The position numbers and the translations under genes were made by a program. 36,836 nt of DNA from Mycobacterium gordonae (GTDB lineage Bacteria > Actinomycetota > Actinomycetes > Mycobacteriales > Mycobacteriaceae): NCBI RefSeq assembly GCF_002101675.1, contig NZ_LQOY01000044.1, forward strand, positions 1 to 36,836, written 5' to 3'. The notes beneath the pieces are model-generated. The model did not search any database. It worked only from the letters and a program-made list of their open reading frames with translations, and was not told the origin of the DNA. This document shows positions 8,789 through 21,065 of this stretch, in pieces (position 1 is the stretch's first letter; every line of letters begins with the position of its first letter).

Positions 8789-10092
8789 AAGACATCTCCG
8801 GTTCGAGGCGGCCGGCCGGCGGGATCGAGCTGTTGGACGTCCACGCGCCAGTCATGCGGCAGCAGATGGTCCAGCAGGTCATCGACGGTGACCGCGCCCA
8901 GCAGGTGGTTCTGGTCGTCGACAACCGGACCGCACACCAGGTTGTAGGCGGCGAAATAGCGTGTGACGGCGCTCAACTCGGTCTCCGGGGACAGCGTGAG
9001 CAGGTCGGTGTCGACGATCCCCCCGACCAGTTCCGACGGTGGGTCACGCAGCAACCGCTGCAGGTGTACGCAGCCCAGGTAATGGCCGGTCGGGGTGGCA
9101 GTCGGTGGGCGCGTCACGAACACCATCGATGCCAGCGCCGGGGTCAGGTCGGGATCACGCAGCCGGGCCAGTGCCTCGGCCACCGAGGTGTCCGGGGTGA
9201 GCACCACCGGGTCGGAGGTCATCAAACCGCCGGCCGTGTCGGGGGAGTGCGTGAGCAGTCGTCGCACCGGGTCGGAGTCGTCGGGATCCATACGGGTCAA
9301 TAACACCTCGGCGTCGGTCGGATTCAGCACACCCAGCACGTCGGCGGCGTCGTCGGGATCCATCTCCTCGAGCACGTCGGCCGCGCGGTCGGTGCCCAGG
9401 TGCCTCAGCACCTCAGCCTGATCGAGTTCCGGCAGCTCCTGCAGGATGTCGGCGAGCCGGTTGTCGTCGAGCGCCTTGAACACCTCGTAGCGACGTTTGG
9501 TGGGAAGCCCGCGGATGGCATCGGCGACGTCGACGGCCCGTCGTCCCTCGAACTGGTCGAGGAGTTGTGCCACGCCCTGTCCCGGCATGGCCAGGGCCGA
9601 CGGCGTCAGCCCCTGCACGTTCTGCCAGTCCACGACGTGCACCGGACCGCGACGGCCCAGCCGACGTTGGGTGCGCACGGCCACCTTGGTGACCACCCAG
9701 TCGCGGGTGCGGGTCTGCTCGATGCCCAGATCGGCTACCACGACGTCGACGCCCGCCAGATCCGGCAGGTCGGGGTCGTTGACCCGGACCCGGGTGTCGA
9801 GCACCTGTCCCATCGCCAGCACCTCGCCGGGGCGCTGCTCGAAATGGCGCAGGGACACGTTGCCGCTGCTCAGTGTCACCGCGTTGGGCTCGACGGCGGC
9901 GACCCGCAGGATCGGGATGAAAATGCTGCGCCGCGTGGCGAGATCGACGACCAGGCCCAGCACGCGGGGTTGCTGGCGGACGATGCTGATGCTGATCACG
10001 ACGTCGCGGACGCGCCCGAAGGACTCGCCGAGTGGGCCGAGCACCATCATCCGCGGCAGCCGTGCCACGTACACCCTGTTGACCGACGCCAT
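8785..10092 (-). CDS. MgtE_N and CBS domain protein (Rv1232c-like)
   Basis: A soluble 435-residue protein with a PRC-barrel-like N-terminal region (about 8-150), the MgtE intracellular N domain (about 195-295, Leu-rich helices with ILQELPELDQAEVLRHL and EEMDPDDAADVLG), and two CBS motifs (about 295-420). In true MgtE channels these domains sense Mg2+ and gate a membrane pore; no pore-forming helices are present here, so this is a stand-alone regulatory module, perhaps acting with the DUF1003 membrane protein whose start overlaps its stop. Acidic clusters such as DPDDAAD and DPDDSDP are typical metal-sensing sites. ATG at 10092; an 84-bp gap separates it from the next gene upstream. Confidence 0.85.
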   Translation of the reverse strand: MASVNRVYVARLPRMMVLGPLGESFGRVRDVVISISIVRQQPRVLGLVVDLATRRSIFIPILRVAAVEPNAVTLSSGNVSLRHFEQRPGEVLAMGQVLDTRVRVNDPDLPDLAGVDVVVADLGIEQTRTRDWVVTKVAVRTQRRLGRRGPVHVVDWQNVQGLTPSALAMPGQGVAQLLDQFEGRRAVDVADAIRGLPTKRRYEVFKALDDNRLADILQELPELDQAEVLRHLGTDRAADVLEEMDPDDAADVLGVLNPTDAEVLLTRMDPDDSDPVRRLLTHSPDTAGGLMTSDPVVLTPDTSVAEALARLRDPDLTPALASMVFVTRPPTATPTGHYLGCVHLQRLLRDPPSELVGGIVDTDLLTLSPETELSAVTRYFAAYNLVCGPVVDDQNHLLGAVTVDDLLDHLLPHDWRVDVQQLDPAGRPPRTGDVL

Positions 10093-10176
10093 AGGACAGA
10101 GCGTAGGCAGCGGGCGTCGGGACGGCAGGTTGGGGCTAGCGGCGCTCTGGGGTCGCCACCGTCGGCGCTTCTGGCA

Positions 10177-10848
10177 CTAGCGGGAGCCGAGGCTGAACAT
10201 CACGGCGATGAAGTAGACCAACAGAGTGGCAGCGCTGATCACGATGCCGGCCACCGCCAGGCCGAAGCCGTCTTCGCGGGTCTGCTTGATCTGGTTGATC
10301 CCGACCGTTCCGCACACAATGCCCACGATCGAGCTGACGCAGCAGAAGATGCCGAGGACGCCGGCGACCAGCGAGATGATCGCCATGGTGTTTGTGCCGG
10401 CCTGCATTGCCCCGTAGCCGCCGCCGTAATCCGGCCCCGGGTAGTAGCCACCGGAATAGGAGCCGTACGGGCCGGGCATGGGCAGGGGCGAAGGGTAGGA
10501 CGCCGGGGCGCCGAAGCCTTGCGGTGCTGCACCGTACGGCTGGTACCCGGGCGGTGTGTAGCCGAAGGGCGGACTGGGTGGTGGGTAGCCCACCGCCGCA
10601 GGGTCGGGTCCAAACCCGGCCGCCGGCCCAGGCGGGTATCCGGCTGCCGGGTCAGGCGGGTACGCGGGCAGGGGCGCGGCCTGGGTGGGCGGGTAGTCCA
10701 CCGGGGGTGGATAGTCCACGACCGGGGACGACGGCAGCGAAGCCCACGGAGCATCGGATAACGGCTGCTCAGCGGCTTGCGTCTGCTCAGAAGCGGGTTG
10801 CGGCGCGCTGTCGTTGCCCTCGCCGGAGGAGTCGCCGGGAGCTGTCAT
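10177..10848 (-). CDS. Proline/tyrosine-rich DUF4190-type membrane protein (Rv1233c-like)
   Basis: Residues 1 to about 145 are a low-complexity Pro-Gly-Tyr-Ala region (repeats such as DYPPPVDYPP and GYPPGPAAG). The last ~75 residues hold two membrane helices (TNTMAIISLVAGVLGIFCCV and LAVAGIVISAATLLVYFIAV) separated by a short loop with NQIKQTRE, as in DUF4190 proteins. The ATG at 10848 (223 aa) gives the MTAPG start expected from Rv1233c; longer forms in the frame reach back into the divergent gene and are rejected. Function unknown. It shares a 171-bp divergent promoter region with the trehalose-import operon. Confidence 0.8.
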   Translation of the reverse strand: MTAPGDSSGEGNDSAPQPASEQTQAAEQPLSDAPWASLPSSPVVDYPPPVDYPPTQAAPLPAYPPDPAAGYPPGPAAGFGPDPAAVGYPPPSPPFGYTPPGYQPYGAAPQGFGAPASYPSPLPMPGPYGSYSGGYYPGPDYGGGYGAMQAGTNTMAIISLVAGVLGIFCCVSSIVGIVCGTVGINQIKQTREDGFGLAVAGIVISAATLLVYFIAVMFSLGSR

Positions 10849-10947
10849 GGTGATGAACGTAGCGTATGTGCGGCCGTCGGGTACCGCGGCGACATCGGCC
10901 GCTCCGGCCGGGTCCCGGCCAGGCAAAATGTGCGGGCCCCGGGTGCG

Positions 10948-10953
10948 GATAGT
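10948..10953 (+). promoter_or_regulatory. Candidate -10 for the trehalose-import operon
   Basis: GATAGT at 10948-10953, one base from TATAGT, lies about 67 bp before the first gene of the operon in the 171-bp divergent region. No clear -35 element is seen, which is common in mycobacteria. Weak evidence. Confidence 0.3.
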
Positions 10954-11019
10954 GCGCCCTGGTAGCCGAGATGGAACGATGGCTTGGGTAAAGGCGGGCA
11001 GGAGGAGAATGAGGTACCG

Positions 11020-11535
11020 ATGACTAGCCCATTCCAACCCGGACAACCACCCGCCGGTGGCGCCTCGGGTCGACGTAATGTGCCCGGACTGCCGACGCCG
11101 CCCAAAGGGTGGCCGGTCGGTTCGTACCCCACCTACGCCGAGGCCCAACGCGCCGTCGACTACCTGTCCGATCAGGACTTTCCCGTCCAGCAGGTGACCA
11201 TCGTCGGTGTGGACCTGATGCAGGTGGAGCGTGTCACCGGCCGGTTGACCTGGGGCAAGGTACTCGGAGGAGGGGTGCTCAGCGGCGCCTGGCTCGGTCT
11301 GTTCATCGGCCTGGTGCTCGGCTTCTTCAGCCCGAATCCGTGGGGCGCGCTGATCACCGGCCTGGTCGCCGGGGTTTTCTTCGGGCTGATCACCTCAGCC
11401 GTCCCGTACGCCATGGCGCGTGGCACCAGGGACTTCAGCTCGACGATGCAACTGGTTGCCGGCCGCTATGACGTGCTGTGCGACCCCCAGAACGCCGAGA
11501 AAGCGCGGGATCTGCTGGCGCGTTTGGCGATCTGA
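11020..11535 (+). CDS. General stress protein 17M-like membrane protein (Rv1234-like)
   Basis: A 171-residue protein. The middle (about residues 25-70; PVGSYPTYAEAQRAVDYLSD and following QVTIVGVDL) matches the GS17M / YflT-like domain of heat-stress proteins. Two hydrophobic Gly-rich stretches follow (LSGAWLGLFIGLVLGFF and ALITGLVAGVFFGLITS), suggesting a membrane hairpin, and the C-terminus folds back as another soluble strand-rich segment ending in a DVLCDPQNAEKAR motif. The ATG at 11020 is preceded by GAGG and by GGAGGAG slightly farther off. It ends 3 bp before lpqY, so it is the first gene of the trehalose-import operon. Its role there is unknown. Confidence 0.82.
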   Translation: MTSPFQPGQPPAGGASGRRNVPGLPTPPKGWPVGSYPTYAEAQRAVDYLSDQDFPVQQVTIVGVDLMQVERVTGRLTWGKVLGGGVLSGAWLGLFIGLVLGFFSPNPWGALITGLVAGVFFGLITSAVPYAMARGTRDFSSTMQLVAGRYDVLCDPQNAEKARDLLARLAI

Positions 11536-13794
<2,259 letters not shown>

Positions 13795-13805
<11 letters not shown>

Positions 13806-14628
13806 TTCGTTGAGGCGCGCCACGTTCTGGGTCGTGATCGACGTGCTGGTGGTGGCGTACGCGCTGCTGCCGGTGCTCTGGATCCTCAGCTTGTCGCTCA
13901 AGCCGAGTTCAATGGTCAAGGACGGCAAGCTGATTCCGTCTTCGGTAACGCTGGACAACTACCGCGGCATTTTCCGGGGGGACTTCTTCAGCTCGGCGCT
14001 GGTCAACTCGATTGGAATCGGGCTGACCACAACCGTGATCGCGGTGGTGCTCGGCGCGATGGCGGCCTATGCGGTGGCCCGGCTGGACTTCCCCGGCAAG
14101 CGCGCCCTGATTGCGATGACGCTGTTGATCACCATGTTTCCCGCGATCTCTCTGGTGACTCCGTTGTTCGACATCGAACGCGCGGTCGGGTTGTTCGACA
14201 CCTGGCCGGGGCTGATCCTGCCGTACATCACGTTCGCGCTGCCGCTTGCGATTTACACCCTGTCAGCGTTCTTCCGGGATATACCTTGGGATTTGGAGAA
14301 GGCGGCCAAGATGGATGGCGCCACGCCCGGGCAGGCGTTCGTCAAGGTGATCGTCCCGTTGGCGGCTCCGGGTCTGGTGACGGCGGCGATCCTCGTCTTC
14401 ATCTTCGCCTGGAACGACCTGCTGCTGGCGCTGTCGCTGACCGCTACCAAGGCGGCGATCACCGCGCCGGTGGCGATCGCGAACTTCACCGGCAGTTCGC
14501 AATTCGAGGAACCGACCGGGTCGATCGCGGCCGGCGCGATCGTGATCACGATCCCGATCATTGTCTTCGTCCTGATCTTTCAACGGCGGATCGTCGCCGG
14601 GTTGACCTCTGGGGCTGTGAAGGGATAG
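13795..14628 (+). CDS. sugB: Trehalose ABC transporter permease SugB
   Basis: Second permease of the importer, 277 residues, with about six membrane helices and an EAA loop at [20 protein letters not shown]. The N-terminal helix ([20 protein letters not shown]) and the periplasmic [11 protein letters not shown] segment are typical of MalG-type permeases. The ATG at 13795 lies inside the end of sugA, implying coupled translation. It is followed after 4 bp by sugC. Equivalent to Rv1237. Confidence 0.94.
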
Positions 14629-14632
14629 CGCG

Positions 14633-15805
14633 ATGGCCGAGATTGTGCTGGAACACGTCAAGAAGAGCTACCCCGACGGTCATACCGCGGTGCAGGATCT
14701 CAGCATCACCATCGCCGACGGCGAGTTCCTGATCCTGGTCGGACCGTCCGGCTGCGGCAAAACCACTACGCTGAACATGATTGCTGGACTTGAGAATATC
14801 TCGTCGGGCGAGTTGCGCATCGGTGGTGAGCGGGTGAACGAGAAGGCGCCCAAGGACCGCGATATCGCCATGGTGTTCCAGTCCTACGCGCTGTATCCGC
14901 ATATGACAGTCCGGCAGAACATCGCCTTTCCCCTGACGTTGGCCAAGATGAAGAAAGCCGACATCGCCCAGAAGGTTGAGGAGACCGCTCGAATCCTGGA
15001 TCTGACCGAACTGCTGGATCGCCGTCCTTCGCAGTTGTCGGGTGGCCAGCGCCAGCGGGTGGCGATGGGCCGGGCAATTGTGCGTCAGCCCAAGGCTTTC
15101 CTGATGGACGAGCCACTGTCAAACCTGGATGCCAAGCTGCGGGTGCAGATGCGCGGCGAGATCGCGCGCCTGCAGAAGCGGCTGGGCACCACCACCGTCT
15201 ACGTCACCCACGACCAGACCGAGGCCATGACGCTGGGGGACCGGGTGGTGGTGATGCATGGTGGTGTCGCACAGCAGATCGGCACGCCCACTGAACTTTA
15301 CGAGCGGCCTGCGAATCTGTTCGTGGCCGGCTTCATCGGCTCCCCGGCGATGAATTTCTTCCCGGCCACGCTGACGCCGTTCGGGCTGACGCTGTCGTTC
15401 GGTGAGGTGGCGCTGGCACCGGAAGTTCAGCAGGTGATCGCCGGGCACCCCAAGCCGGAGAACGTCATCGTGGGATTGCGGCCCGAGCACATCCAGGACG
15501 CGGCACTGATCGACGGATACCAGCGGATCAGTTCGCTGATCTTCGAGGTGACCGTCGACCTGGTCGAGTCTCTGGGCTCTGACAAGTATGTGTACTTCAC
15601 CACCACGGGGCCGCAGGTCCACTCGGCCCGGTTGGACGAGGTTGCCGCCGAATCCGAGGTTCATGAGAACCGGTTTGTGGCAAGGGTTCCCACCGAGTCG
15701 AAGGCTGCGATCGGGCAGCCGATCGAATTGGCCTTCGACCCCGCCAAAGTCGCCGTCTTCGACGCCGACTCCGGTGTCAACCTGACGGTGCCTGTCGTTC
15801 GATGA
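14633..15805 (+). CDS. sugC: Trehalose ABC transporter ATPase SugC
   Basis: Cytosolic ATPase of the importer, 390 residues. Walker A is GPSGCGKTT (37-45), Q-loop Gln83, signature LSGGQ (135-139), Walker B FLMDE (156-160) and the switch His in VTHDQTEAM. Residues from about 240 form the MalK/UgpC-type C-terminal regulatory beta-domain (OB fold), with the conserved VIVGLRPEHI motif. Its stop overlaps the start of the SUFU-like gene by 4 bp (ATGA), so that gene belongs to the same transcript. Equivalent to Rv1238. Confidence 0.96.
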   Translation: MAEIVLEHVKKSYPDGHTAVQDLSITIADGEFLILVGPSGCGKTTTLNMIAGLENISSGELRIGGERVNEKAPKDRDIAMVFQSYALYPHMTVRQNIAFPLTLAKMKKADIAQKVEETARILDLTELLDRRPSQLSGGQRQRVAMGRAIVRQPKAFLMDEPLSNLDAKLRVQMRGEIARLQKRLGTTTVYVTHDQTEAMTLGDRVVVMHGGVAQQIGTPTELYERPANLFVAGFIGSPAMNFFPATLTPFGLTLSFGEVALAPEVQQVIAGHPKPENVIVGLRPEHIQDAALIDGYQRISSLIFEVTVDLVESLGSDKYVYFTTTGPQVHSARLDEVAAESEVHENRFVARVPTESKAAIGQPIELAFDPAKVAVFDADSGVNLTVPVVR

Positions 15806-16368
15806 TTCTCGACGCTGTCCGTGCGCATCTTTCCAGCCACTACGACGCCGAGCCTGATTCGGCGAGCGTGACGTTCCTCGGCGCCGAACCCATCGAGGTG
15901 CTTCGATTCCGGGGCGAAGTGGTGCATTATGCGTCGCTGGGGTGCTCGCGGTATCCGATGACCGACCCGACTGAGATGGTCACCGACCACCTGCGCGGTC
16001 CGCGCGCCGAAGTGGTGCTGGCCCTGCGTGATCCGGGCCCGATCACCGGCATGGTGCGCACCATGGCGATCCTGGCGGCCACCCCGGCCGTCGACGGACT
16101 GGTGCTGGTGCCTGACGCGTTGATCGACCTCGGCGCACCGTTGTGGTCGGGGGCTCCGTTCACCGCAGTGTTGTTGGGGCACAGCGACGTTCCCGATTTG
16201 CCACTGGAGCCGCCGCGCGAGCCGGTGCAATTCTTGTCCGCGACGCCGCTGACCGCTAACGAGGCGGCCTGGGTGCGGCTCAAGGGCGCGGCGGCCATGC
16301 GCGAGGCCTGGCTGAATGACGGCGTGGACGTGCTGGACCCGAACCGCCCTGCCGCACAACCGGGTTGA
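15802..16368 (+). CDS. Suppressor-of-fused (SUFU)-like domain protein
   Basis: A 188-residue soluble protein that I assign to the SUFU (suppressor of fused) domain family by the pattern PIEVLRFRGEVVHYASLGCS, then an acidic VVLALRDP strand, and a late LSATPLTANEAAWVR segment. No catalytic motif is visible. In bacteria the family has no settled function and often occurs with toxin-immunity genes. Here its ATG overlaps the sugC stop, making it the last gene of the trehalose-import operon; I do not recall it at this place in M. tuberculosis, where corA follows sugC. A role linked to the transporter is possible but unproven. Base composition is like that of the neighbours. Confidence 0.7.
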   Translation: MILDAVRAHLSSHYDAEPDSASVTFLGAEPIEVLRFRGEVVHYASLGCSRYPMTDPTEMVTDHLRGPRAEVVLALRDPGPITGMVRTMAILAATPAVDGLVLVPDALIDLGAPLWSGAPFTAVLLGHSDVPDLPLEPPREPVQFLSATPLTANEAAWVRLKGAAAMREAWLNDGVDVLDPNRPAAQPG

Positions 16369-16379
16369 CCGGACCCGCC

Positions 16380-16433
16380 GAGTGGGAATCGTGCGACGCG
16401 ACACGCTGATGACGCGTCGTGGAATACCCACTC
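16380..16433. terminator. Interrupted palindrome between the SUFU-like gene and corA
   Basis: GAGTGGG (16380-16386) pairs with CCCACTC (16427-16433) and CGACGCG (16394-16400) with CGCGTCG (16413-16419); the 21-nt arms agree at 16 positions around a 12-nt loop. It lies between convergent genes 12 bp after the SUFU-like stop. There is no U-tract, so it may be a factor-assisted or bidirectional terminator. Confidence 0.5.
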
Positions 16434-16451
16434 AAGGCGTGCGGAGGGTAT

Positions 16452-17552
16452 CTAGAGCCAGTCGCGGCGACGGAAACTGAAGTATAGGGCGATACAGATC
16501 ACCACCATGGCGGCGATCACCGAGGGGTAGCCCCACCGTGAATCGAGCTCCGGCATGAAGTGGAAGTTCATACCGTAAATCCCGGCAACCATGGTGGGCA
16601 CCGCGATGATACCGGCCCAGGCCGATATCTTGCGCATGTCCATGTTCTGCTGCATCCCGACCCGGGCCAGCGCGGCCTGCACCAGCGAGTTGAGCATGTC
16701 GTCGTAGCTGGCGATCTGCTCGGCAGCCTGGGTCTGGTGGTCGGCGACGTCACGCAGATAGCGGCGGACTTCTTTGTTGATCAAGTCCTTGTTCTCGACC
16801 TGCATACGCTGGAATGCACCTGACAGCGGCGCCACACACCGGCGCAGCTCCACCACTTCGCGCTTGAGCAGATAGATCGGTTCGACGTCGATCTTCTTGC
16901 CGGGCGCGAAGGCGACCACCTCGATGGCGTCGACGTCGTCTTCCATCAAGCTGGTGACCCCGAGGTAATGGTCCACCACGTAGTCGGCGATCGCGTGCAT
17001 CACCGCATACGGGCCCAGACGCAAGTGCTCGGGGGCGCAATCCATCCGCTTGCGGACCTCGTGCAGTCCGCCGTGCTCGCCATGGCGGACGGTGACCACG
17101 AATTCGGTGCCGACGAAAATCATGATCTCGCCGGTTTCGACGATCTCGCGGGCCCGCGCCACCGACTCGTGCGGGACGTAGTTGACGGTCTTGAGCACCA
17201 GGAACAGGGAGTCGTCGTAGCGCTCCAGCTTGGGCCGCTGGTGGGCGACCACGGCGTCCTCCACGGCCAACGGGTGCAGACCGTAGGCGTCGGCGACCTC
17301 CTGCATCTGCGCTCCGTCGGGCTCGTGCAGCCCGATCCAGGCGAAGGCGCTCTGGCCGTCCCGCTCGATCTCGCGGACCTTGGCCAGCGCCTCGGCGGGG
17401 GTGAACCGGCCGGGCAGCCGGTGTCCGTCGACGTAGACGCCGCAATCGACCAGCGTTTGGGCCGGCGGATTGGCAACCGGGTGGACGTGCTGCTGGCGGT
17501 TTCGGGCGACGGGCCGCAGAGCTTCAGGCAATGCGTCAAACCCTGGGAACAT
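16452..17552 (-). CDS. corA: Magnesium/cobalt channel CorA
   Basis: CorA-family divalent cation channel, 366 residues. A large cytosolic domain (about 1-305) is followed by two C-terminal membrane helices; the signature Gly-Met-Asn is present in [12 protein letters not shown] between them, with the first helix ([14 protein letters not shown]) before it and a second ([19 protein letters not shown]) after, ending in basic residues. The ATG at 17552 follows a perfect GGAGGTG site and gives exactly the length of M. tuberculosis CorA; the ATG at 17564 overlaps that site and is less likely. It is divergent from mdh and convergent with the SUFU-like gene. No Mg2+ riboswitch was recognised upstream. 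Confidence 0.95.
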   Translation of the reverse strand: MFPGFDALPEALRPVARNRQQHVHPVANPPAQTLVDCGVYVDGHRLPGRFTPAEALAKVREIERDGQSAFAWIGLHEPDGAQMQEVADAYGLHPLAVEDAVVAHQRPKLERYDDSLFLVLKTVNYVPHESVARAREIVETGEIMIFVGTEFVVTVRHGEHGGLHEVRKRMDCAPEHLRLGPYAVMHAIADYVVDHYLGVTSLMEDDVDAIEVVAFAPGKKIDVEPIYLLKREVVELRRCVAPLSGAFQRMQVENKDLINKEVRRYLRDVADHQTQAAEQIASYDDMLNSLVQAALARVGMQQNMDMRKISAWAGIIAVPTMVAGIYGMNFHFMPELDSRWGYPSVIAAMVVICIALYFSFRRRDWL

Positions 17553-17683
17553 TTCCACCTCCAATCACAGCGCCGGTCTACAGGCGGTGTCATGGTACGC
17601 GCCCGGACCGAATAAACGGTGCTGTAAGCAGGTGATTCCCAGCTGCGCAACGGACCGGCGATTCCGCGGCGGCGGCGGTGCGC

Positions 17684-17689
17684 TAGTTT
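17684..17689 (+). promoter_or_regulatory. Candidate -10 element of mdh
   Basis: TAGTTT at 17684-17689 fits the TANNNT pattern of the main mycobacterial sigma factor and would start transcription about 30 bp before the mdh GTG, leaving room for the AAAGGAGC ribosome-binding site at 17711-17718. No clear -35 element. Confidence 0.35.
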
Positions 17690-17727
17690 CGACGCGAACC
17701 CGTCTTACCCAAAGGAGCAGAACCGAC

Positions 17728-18717
17728 GTGAGCGCGAGTCCTCTCAAGGTTGCCGTCACCGGTGCCGCCGGCCAGATCGGCTACAGCCTGTTGTTCCGCC
17801 TGGCCAGCGGCTCGCTGCTGGGCCCGGACCGTCCGATAGAGCTGCGTCTGCTGGAGATCGAGCCGGCACTCAAGGCGCTCGAGGGCGTGGTGATGGAACT
17901 GGACGACTGCGCGTTCCCGCTGCTGGCCGGGGTGGAGATCGGCGCCGACGCCAACAAGATCTTCGACGGCGTGAACCTGGCTCTGCTGGTCGGTGCCCGG
18001 CCGCGCGGCCCGGGCATGGAGCGCGGTGACCTGCTGGAAGCCAACGGCGCGATCTTCACCGCTCAGGGAAAGGCGCTGAACTCGGTCGCCGCCGACGACG
18101 TGCGCATCGGGGTGACCGGCAACCCGGCCAACACCAACGCGCTGATCGCGCTGAGCAACGCCCCCGACATCCCGAAGGAGCGGTTCTCCGCGCTGACCCG
18201 GCTGGACCACAACCGGGCCATCTCCCAGCTGGCCCGTAAGACCGGTGCCAAGGTCACAGACATCAAGAAGATGACGATCTGGGGCAACCACTCCGCCACC
18301 CAGTACCCCGACATCTTCCACGCCGAAGTGGGCGGCAAGAACGCCGCCGAGGTGGTCAACGACCAGGACTGGATCGAGAACGACTTCATCCCCACCGTCG
18401 CCAAGCGCGGTGCGGCCATCATCGACGCCCGTGGCGCCTCCTCGGCCGCCTCGGCCGCGTCGGCCACCGTCGATGCGGCCCGCTCCTGGCTGCTGGGCAG
18501 CCCCGACGGCGACTGGGTGTCGATGGCCGTCTACTCCGACGGTTCCTACGGCGTGCCGGAAGGGATCGTGTCGTCGTTCCCGGTGACCACCAAGGACGGC
18601 GACTGGTCGATCGTGCAGGGGCTCGAGATCGACGACTTCTCCCGCGCCCGGATCGACAAGTCCACCGCGGAGCTGGCCGACGAGCGCAACGCAGTCACCG
18701 AGCTGAAGCTGATCTGA
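17728..18717 (+). CDS. mdh: Malate dehydrogenase
   Basis: NAD-dependent malate dehydrogenase, interconverting malate and oxaloacetate in the TCA cycle. The 329-residue protein has the dinucleotide-binding motif TGAAGQIG (11-18), the substrate arginines in [10 protein letters not shown], and the catalytic pair Asp160 (LDHNRA) and His188 ([11 protein letters not shown]), typical of the cytosolic-type MDH subgroup. It is nearly identical to Rv1240 through most of its length. The GTG at 17728 follows AAAGGAGC by nine bases and gives the expected [11 protein letters not shown] start. A very strong terminator hairpin follows, so the downstream malic enzyme likely has its own promoter. Confidence 0.97.
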   Translation: MSASPLKVAVTGAAGQIGYSLLFRLASGSLLGPDRPIELRLLEIEPALKALEGVVMELDDCAFPLLAGVEIGADANKIFDGVNLALLVGARPRGPGMERGDLLEANGAIFTAQGKALNSVAADDVRIGVTGNPANTNALIALSNAPDIPKERFSALTRLDHNRAISQLARKTGAKVTDIKKMTIWGNHSATQYPDIFHAEVGGKNAAEVVNDQDWIENDFIPTVAKRGAAIIDARGASSAASAASATVDAARSWLLGSPDGDWVSMAVYSDGSYGVPEGIVSSFPVTTKDGDWSIVQGLEIDDFSRARIDKSTAELADERNAVTELKLI

Positions 18718-18727
18718 GTCAGCGCGA

Positions 18728-18779
18728 GCAGACGCAAAATCCCCTGGGAGCTAGTGCTCCTGGGGGATTTTGCGTCTGC
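18728..18779. terminator. Strong hairpin terminator after mdh
   Basis: GCAGACGCAAAATCCCC begins a 24-nt arm (18728-18751) that pairs, with two G-U wobbles and no mismatch, with the arm 18756-18779 ending GGGGATTTTGCGTCTGC; the loop is 4 nt. It starts 10 bp after the mdh stop. The AGACGCAAAA/TTTTGCGTCT outer stem is the same as in the tatB-mrp terminator and resembles the TRIT family. Confidence 0.88.
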
Positions 18780-18825
18780 CCGCGCAGTTGGCCGGGCTCG
18801 CGCGGGACGCGAGCGTAGTCGATGC

Positions 18826-18896
18826 GGCGGTTATTTCCTCTTTCCTGCGGGAAAGCGGCGGGCCATACATGCGCTGCATCGGCGGCGATTTCCTCT
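18826..18896 (+). promoter_or_regulatory. Direct repeat and small hairpin upstream of the malic enzyme
   Basis: GGCGGTTATTTCCTCT (18826-18841) recurs as GGCGGCGATTTCCTCT (18881-18896), 14 of 16 identical, 55 bp apart. A 6-bp perfect hairpin CTTTCC-TGCG-GGAAAG (18840-18855) abuts the first copy. The rest of the 260-bp mdh-to-malic-enzyme gap shows no gene. The repeats may be operator sites; no known regulator was matched. Confidence 0.3.
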
Positions 18897-18977
18897 GTTC
18901 TCCTGTTCGACGCGTGGTGCCCGCCGAGGGTCGTCACGGGCTGACCCAACGCGCTGAAATGGGAGCCACGCGTCTGT

Positions 18978-20203
<1,226 letters not shown>

Positions 20204-20207
<4 letters not shown>

Positions 20208-21058
20208 GCATCAGCAGGCTGGCCGCGCTGCTGCTCGGCCTGGTGCTGATTGCTGCCGGCTGCTCGGGCGGCGACGGCGGTCGGCCCCGGGATCTGGTGG
20301 TCGGATCCGCCTCCGACGGTGACTCGAAGGTACTTGCCGCCCTGTACGTTTCGGCGTTGCGGTCGTACGGGTTTCCCTCGCACGCCGAGACGGCCGCGGA
20401 CCCGATGGCCAAGTTGGACGCGGGCGCGTTCACCGTCGTCCCCGGCTATACGGGACGGGTGTTGCGGCAGTTACAGCCCGGTGCTTCGGAGCTGTCCGAC
20501 AAGCAGGTGTACCAGGCCATGAACGCCGCGCTGCCCGAAGGCGTGGCCGCCGGAGACTACGCCACCGCGGCCGAGGACAAGCCGACGCTGATCGTGACTC
20601 CGGCGACGTCAGCGGCGTGGGGTGGCAGCGACCTGAGTCTGTTGCTCCGGCACTGTGCCGGGCTGGCGGTCGGTGTGGTCACGGGGCGTGGAGTCCCGAC
20701 TTCGGTGGGTTCCTGCCGGTTGCCGGCTCCGCGCGAATTCCCCGATGACGCGACGATGTTCGCCGCCTTGCGGGCGGGCCAGGTGACCGCGGCGTGGGCC
20801 AGTTCAGCCGACCCTGGAATTCCGCCGGACCTGATGGCGTTGGCCGACGGCAGTAAGAACTCGCTGATTCAGGCGGAGAACGTGGTGCCGCTGTACCGCC
20901 GCAACGCGTTGAGCACTCGACAGTTGCTGGCGGTCAACGAGATCGCCGGGGTGCTGGACACGGCGGCGCTGGCCGACCTGCGGCGCCGGGTGGCCGCCGG
21001 CGCCGACCCGCAGGTGGTAGCCGACGCGTGGCTGGGGGAGCACCCGCTGGGGCGTTAG
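20204..21058 (+). CDS. lpqZ: Substrate-binding lipoprotein LpqZ (OpuAC/ProX-like)
   Basis: A 284-residue lipoprotein: signal peptide with lipobox LIAAGC (Cys20) and a solute-binding fold of the glycine-betaine/choline (OpuAC) type (VVGSASDGDSKVLAALYVSA, then VVPGYTGRVL and a late IQAENVVPLYRR). It closely resembles Rv1244. No permease or ATPase gene adjoins it, so the transporter partner, if any, is elsewhere. The GTG at 20204 overlaps the malic-enzyme stop (GTGA) and has no separate ribosome-binding site, indicating co-translation; a functional link to malic enzyme is not obvious. It ends 7 bp from the convergent SDR gene. Confidence 0.9.
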
Positions 21059-21065
21059 TTGGGCG

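Noticed and set aside
17470..17727. N-terminal extension of mdh
   Set aside because: It runs through the corA start and promoter; GTG at 17728 has a good ribosome-binding site and the conserved start.
17553..17727. Mg2+ riboswitch before corA
   Set aside because: The divergent region is short and I see no M-box-like structure; corA has an ordinary strong ribosome-binding site.
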